Assembly (NCBI GenBank): GCA_947175585.1
Contig: CAMWNL010000040.1
Coordinates: 1 to 9,255, forward strand
Direction of reading: 5' to 3'
DNA from: an uncultured Bacteroidales bacterium
GTDB lineage: Bacteria > Bacteroidota > Bacteroidia > Bacteroidales > Muribaculaceae
Length of the DNA stretch: 9,255 nucleotides
The notes beneath the pieces were generated by a model. It did not search any database. It had not been told where the DNA came from and worked only from the letters and a program-made list of their open reading frames with translations. How positions within the stretch are numbered: the first letter of the stretch is position 1; the number at the start of each line of letters is the position of its first letter. The translations under genes and the position numbers were made by a program. Shown here in pieces: positions 6,983-9,255 of the stretch.

Positions 6983-9079
6983 TTAGTTCTCTATGCCCTG
7001 AATGAAGTTGAGCGAATGGTTCTTGACTTTGTTGTTGCCGAGAAGCATCTTGAAGGGATCAACAGTACCGATACCCATAGTGCGGTTGAAGCGCTGAGCA
7101 TATTCGTCGAAAGTGTAGGGACGGCTTTCGTCAGACACAGACTTGACTTCGAAGACAACGATTGAATTGTTTGCGGCAACCGGGCCTACGACTTTGCCTT
7201 CGGGAGCACCTGCGATTGCACCTTGAAGCGCGCTTTCGCGGATACCGATAGTGGCAACACGGGGTGAAACGAAGATTACATCACCCTCAGCAACTTCGCC
7301 GCCGAAGAGGTTGGCATAGCCTTCAACGTTGTTTGCCTTGCCTGCGAATTCAGCAATGAGAGCTTCGCCGGCCTTGTTGACGGTAGCTTTGTGTTCGAGG
7401 TCAGCATGAACTGAGGGGGCGTTCCAGGGAAGATAATCGTTATAGATGTCTTTAACGGCGATAGCCATGAGGTAGGTCTGCTTGTTGTCGCCGATGACCG
7501 GTGAAACCTGACCTTTCTTAGCGTTCATGACCCATTTTACGGCAGGACGGCTGTCGGGCACGTTTGCGATGTGGGGCTGTGAGGCGCTCACGTTAGCTGA
7601 GAGGATGGAGTAGCCGGCCTCGGCAGCATTCTTTGAGAAGTCATCACCGCTTGAGTTTGCTGAGAGGAATGTGCGAATGTCGGTGTTGAGCTTTTCGAGA
7701 GTTGCGTTAGAGGGGTCGATTGTATAGTCGATGACTGCGTAATCATAAACTGTGACAGGAGCGAGACGGCGGTTAACCTTGAAGATTTGAGCTACAGGCT
7801 GACCCTGAACGGTGTCGGTTAGAGCGGTAGCTGTGCCTAATGAAGCGGCGAGCCATGCGTCGCGGAGACGGTTGTCAATGTTTGCGCCTACGAGTGAAAT
7901 CCATACGCTGTCCTGACCCTGAGTGTTTTCGGTCGCAACAAATTCTGACCATTTTGCACCGGAGTTGAGTGCATTGACGATGCTGTCAGCCATCGATGCG
8001 TCGCGAAGAGCGAGGAATGAGACATTGACTGAGTCAATCTGGTCAGTTGCACCGATACGCTTTGCGAGACGATAAGAGTCACGTGAACGGTTGACAATCT
8101 GTGCCTGGCCGTTTTCGGCTTCGGTGATGAAGTCACGGAGCGCGCGGTCAGAGATGCGGGACGCACGCTGGTTTTCGTGATTAATGACGAAGCGGCTGTC
8201 GGTGTCGACTGCTGCGAGACCTTCGTTTTCGTTGAGAGCGACGAGAGCGTCTTCTACAGCCTGCTGACCTGCAAGACGATCAGCTGCAGAAGGCTCGATG
8301 ACAACATAAATGTAGTCGACGTTGCGAGTTTCTTCGTCGATCTTGTATGCGTTCTTTTCTTTATTCCAAAGATTTTTGATGTCAGCATCAGTGACTTTTG
8401 CGTCTTCGGCTGAAAGAGTGTTGTAGCCTTTGGTGGCGTATGTGATGTGACGTGTAGAGGCGTTGTCGTTATAAGTGCTCATGGCATCAAGTTCGTTAGC
8501 AGTAAAGAGACCCTGCACGAGATGATAGAATTTCTGCTGGAGCATTGCTTCTTCAACATCTTTCTCAGTCTGAGCCCAAGCAGCGCTGAGCTGAGCGGCT
8601 ACTTCGGGGGGAAGATTGTATTTGGCTGGATTCTTGATGGCGTCAAGCACCGCCTTGCCGTCGATACGGTCGAAGCCGAGATTCTGAGAAATCGAATAGA
8701 TGAACTGCTGAGCGGCAGGGTGGGGCATGAAACCGGTCATAGCTTCAGAAATCTCGTTGTCAGAGACGCGGATGCCGAGATCTTCGTATTCTTGCTTGAG
8801 GAGTTCCTGACCGAGGAGACCCTGAATCATGTTCTGAGCCAATTCGTCATTGTCAACGTTGTTATTGTAGTTGCGAGACTGCTCCTGTGCGCGCTCCATC
8901 TGCTGCTGATAGAGAGTATAGTCGATTTTCTTGCCTTTAGCTTCAGCTACGGCTGTGCCGGAACCGAAGTAAGTGCGACCGGAAGTAAGGAAGTCTCCAA
9001 GGATAAATGCAAGCAATGCGACGATGATGATCACGAAGAGCAGCACCGATTTGCTTCTGATTTTTTCTAAGGTTGCCAT
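6983..9079 (-). CDS. ppiD: PpiD/SurA-type membrane-anchored periplasmic folding factor (peptidylprolyl isomerase-like)
   Basis: A 698-residue protein with one N-terminal membrane segment (about 11-28, after basic residues KIRSK), leaving nearly the whole chain in the periplasm. Residues about 40-235 match the SurA N-terminal chaperone region in character: helical, Gln/Glu-rich, with QNMIQGLLGQELLKQEYEDLG near 82-102 and VSDNEI at 105-110. Parvulin-like (PPIC) segments follow; one lies at about 350-440 (VNVSFLAL, GAKWSEFVA, PVAQIFKV), but the usual parvulin active-site pattern is not recognisable, so isomerase activity is doubtful and the role may be purely chaperone. The expected job is folding and transit of outer-membrane proteins at the inner-membrane exit. 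I find no cysteine anywhere in the chain. Its length is close to other Bacteroidales PpiD proteins as I recall them (about 700). It has its own promoter upstream (9134-9164) and a hairpin after its stop. Confidence -1.
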   Translation of the reverse strand: MATLEKIRSKSVLLFVIIIVALLAFILGDFLTSGRTYFGSGTAVAEAKGKKIDYTLYQQQMERAQEQSRNYNNNVDNDELAQNMIQGLLGQELLKQEYEDLGIRVSDNEISEAMTGFMPHPAAQQFIYSISQNLGFDRIDGKAVLDAIKNPAKYNLPPEVAAQLSAAWAQTEKDVEEAMLQQKFYHLVQGLFTANELDAMSTYNDNASTRHITYATKGYNTLSAEDAKVTDADIKNLWNKEKNAYKIDEETRNVDYIYVVIEPSAADRLAGQQAVEDALVALNENEGLAAVDTDSRFVINHENQRASRISDRALRDFITEAENGQAQIVNRSRDSYRLAKRIGATDQIDSVNVSFLALRDASMADSIVNALNSGAKWSEFVATENTQGQDSVWISLVGANIDNRLRDAWLAASLGTATALTDTVQGQPVAQIFKVNRRLAPVTVYDYAVIDYTIDPSNATLEKLNTDIRTFLSANSSGDDFSKNAAEAGYSILSANVSASQPHIANVPDSRPAVKWVMNAKKGQVSPVIGDNKQTYLMAIAVKDIYNDYLPWNAPSVHADLEHKATVNKAGEALIAEFAGKANNVEGYANLFGGEVAEGDVIFVSPRVATIGIRESALQGAIAGAPEGKVVGPVAANNSIVVFEVKSVSDESRPYTFDEYAQRFNRTMGIGTVDPFKMLLGNNKVKNHSLNFIQGIEN

Positions 9080-9133
9080 TGATTGTTATAAAGTGTTTGG
9101 TTTATATTCTGTGATTGGCTCTAAATAAGCGCA

Positions 9134-9164
9134 CAAAGATAAGATATTTTTGTCATCAAACAAA
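9134..9164 (-). promoter_or_regulatory. Bacteroidetes-type (primary sigma) promoter of ppiD
   Basis: On the - strand, TATCTTTG (9141 down to 9134) is an exact match to the Bacteroidetes -7 consensus TAnnTTTG, and TTTG (9164 down to 9161) lies 19 bases upstream, the typical position of the -33 element. A second TTTG (9160-9157) is 15 bases from the -7 box and less likely to be used. A start point near 9128 would give a leader of roughly 48 bases, A-rich just before the ATG at 9079, in line with SD-independent initiation in this phylum. Confidence -1.
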
Positions 9165-9165
9165 G

Positions 9166-9255
9166 CGAAGTGCCGAAATTCTTGTTAATGGCGGCATAAT
9201 CGAGCGCGGATTATTACGTTGAGATTATGAAATAACAGTCTACGCAGACCGTGGC
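9166..9255. other. Right-edge segment with no recognised gene
   Basis: Ninety bases upstream of the ppiD promoter. On the - strand two frames are open from the edge, one ending with a TAA at 9214-9216 and another with a TAA at 9187-9189, so the tail of a gene lying mostly outside the window is possible. The translated ends are too short to recognise, and + strand ORFs here are trivial. Nothing else supported. Confidence -1.

Noticed and set aside
8447..9070. 207-codon open frame on the + strand opposite ppiD
   Set aside because: Lies wholly antisense to a well-supported gene, has no recognisable domain or initiation context, and is explained by the codon bias of ppiD (lack of complementary stop triplets).
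9236..9250. Short inverted repeat GTCT-ACGC-AGAC near the right edge
   Set aside because: Only 4 bp of pairing with no context; expected by chance.
1..9255. Search for a defence system, CRISPR array, insertion sequence, tRNA or riboswitch
   Set aside because: No repeat-spacer pattern, transposase motif, terminal inverted repeats, tRNA cloverleaf or long structured leader was seen; all sizeable frames are accounted for by ordinary families.

Overview
The window looks like chromosomal housekeeping DNA from a Bacteroidales bacterium, plausibly a gut Muribaculaceae-type organism; the order is well supported by gene content and style, the family is a guess. The clues are a long membrane-anchored PpiD/SurA-type chaperone driven by a near-textbook Bacteroidetes promoter (TTTG, 19 bases, TATCTTTG), a secreted multidomain endonuclease I with a C-terminal tail resembling a type IX sorting domain, a secreted CE7 acetyl esterase, a compact RsmI-like methyltransferase, and a lack of clear Shine-Dalgarno sequences. 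Stop codons TAA, TGA and TAG are all used normally, so the standard code applies.

The left half (1-3756) is read on the + strand: the 3' part of a GT4-type glycosyltransferase broken by an in-frame TAA, a TrmH/SpoU-family RNA methyltransferase, an S66 LD-carboxypeptidase and a secreted endonuclease I. The first three are joined by two 4-base ATGA overlaps and the fourth follows after 18 bases, so they are probably one transcript. The right half (3887-9079) is read on the - strand: ppiD first, then an RsmI-like methyltransferase, a YycJ/WalJ-type metallo-beta-lactamase-fold hydrolase and an acetylxylan-esterase-like protein. The last three are tightly packed (11-base gap, then an ATGA overlap). 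The two blocks converge on a 130-base spacer holding a perfect 19-bp hairpin that probably ends transcription from both sides. A second GC-rich hairpin follows ppiD.

The products share a loose envelope theme (peptidoglycan turnover, outer-membrane protein folding, secreted nuclease and esterase), mixed with RNA modification. I see no mobile element, CRISPR array, tRNA, rRNA or defence cluster, and no convincing undescribed system. The most notable points are the nonsense codon inside the EX7E catalytic motif of the glycosyltransferase, the domain architecture of the nuclease, the two hairpins at the convergent junction, and the N-terminal extension of the MBL hydrolase. No gene-free stretch exceeds 300 bases; the longest is 9080-9255, which holds the ppiD promoter and otherwise nothing I recognise.
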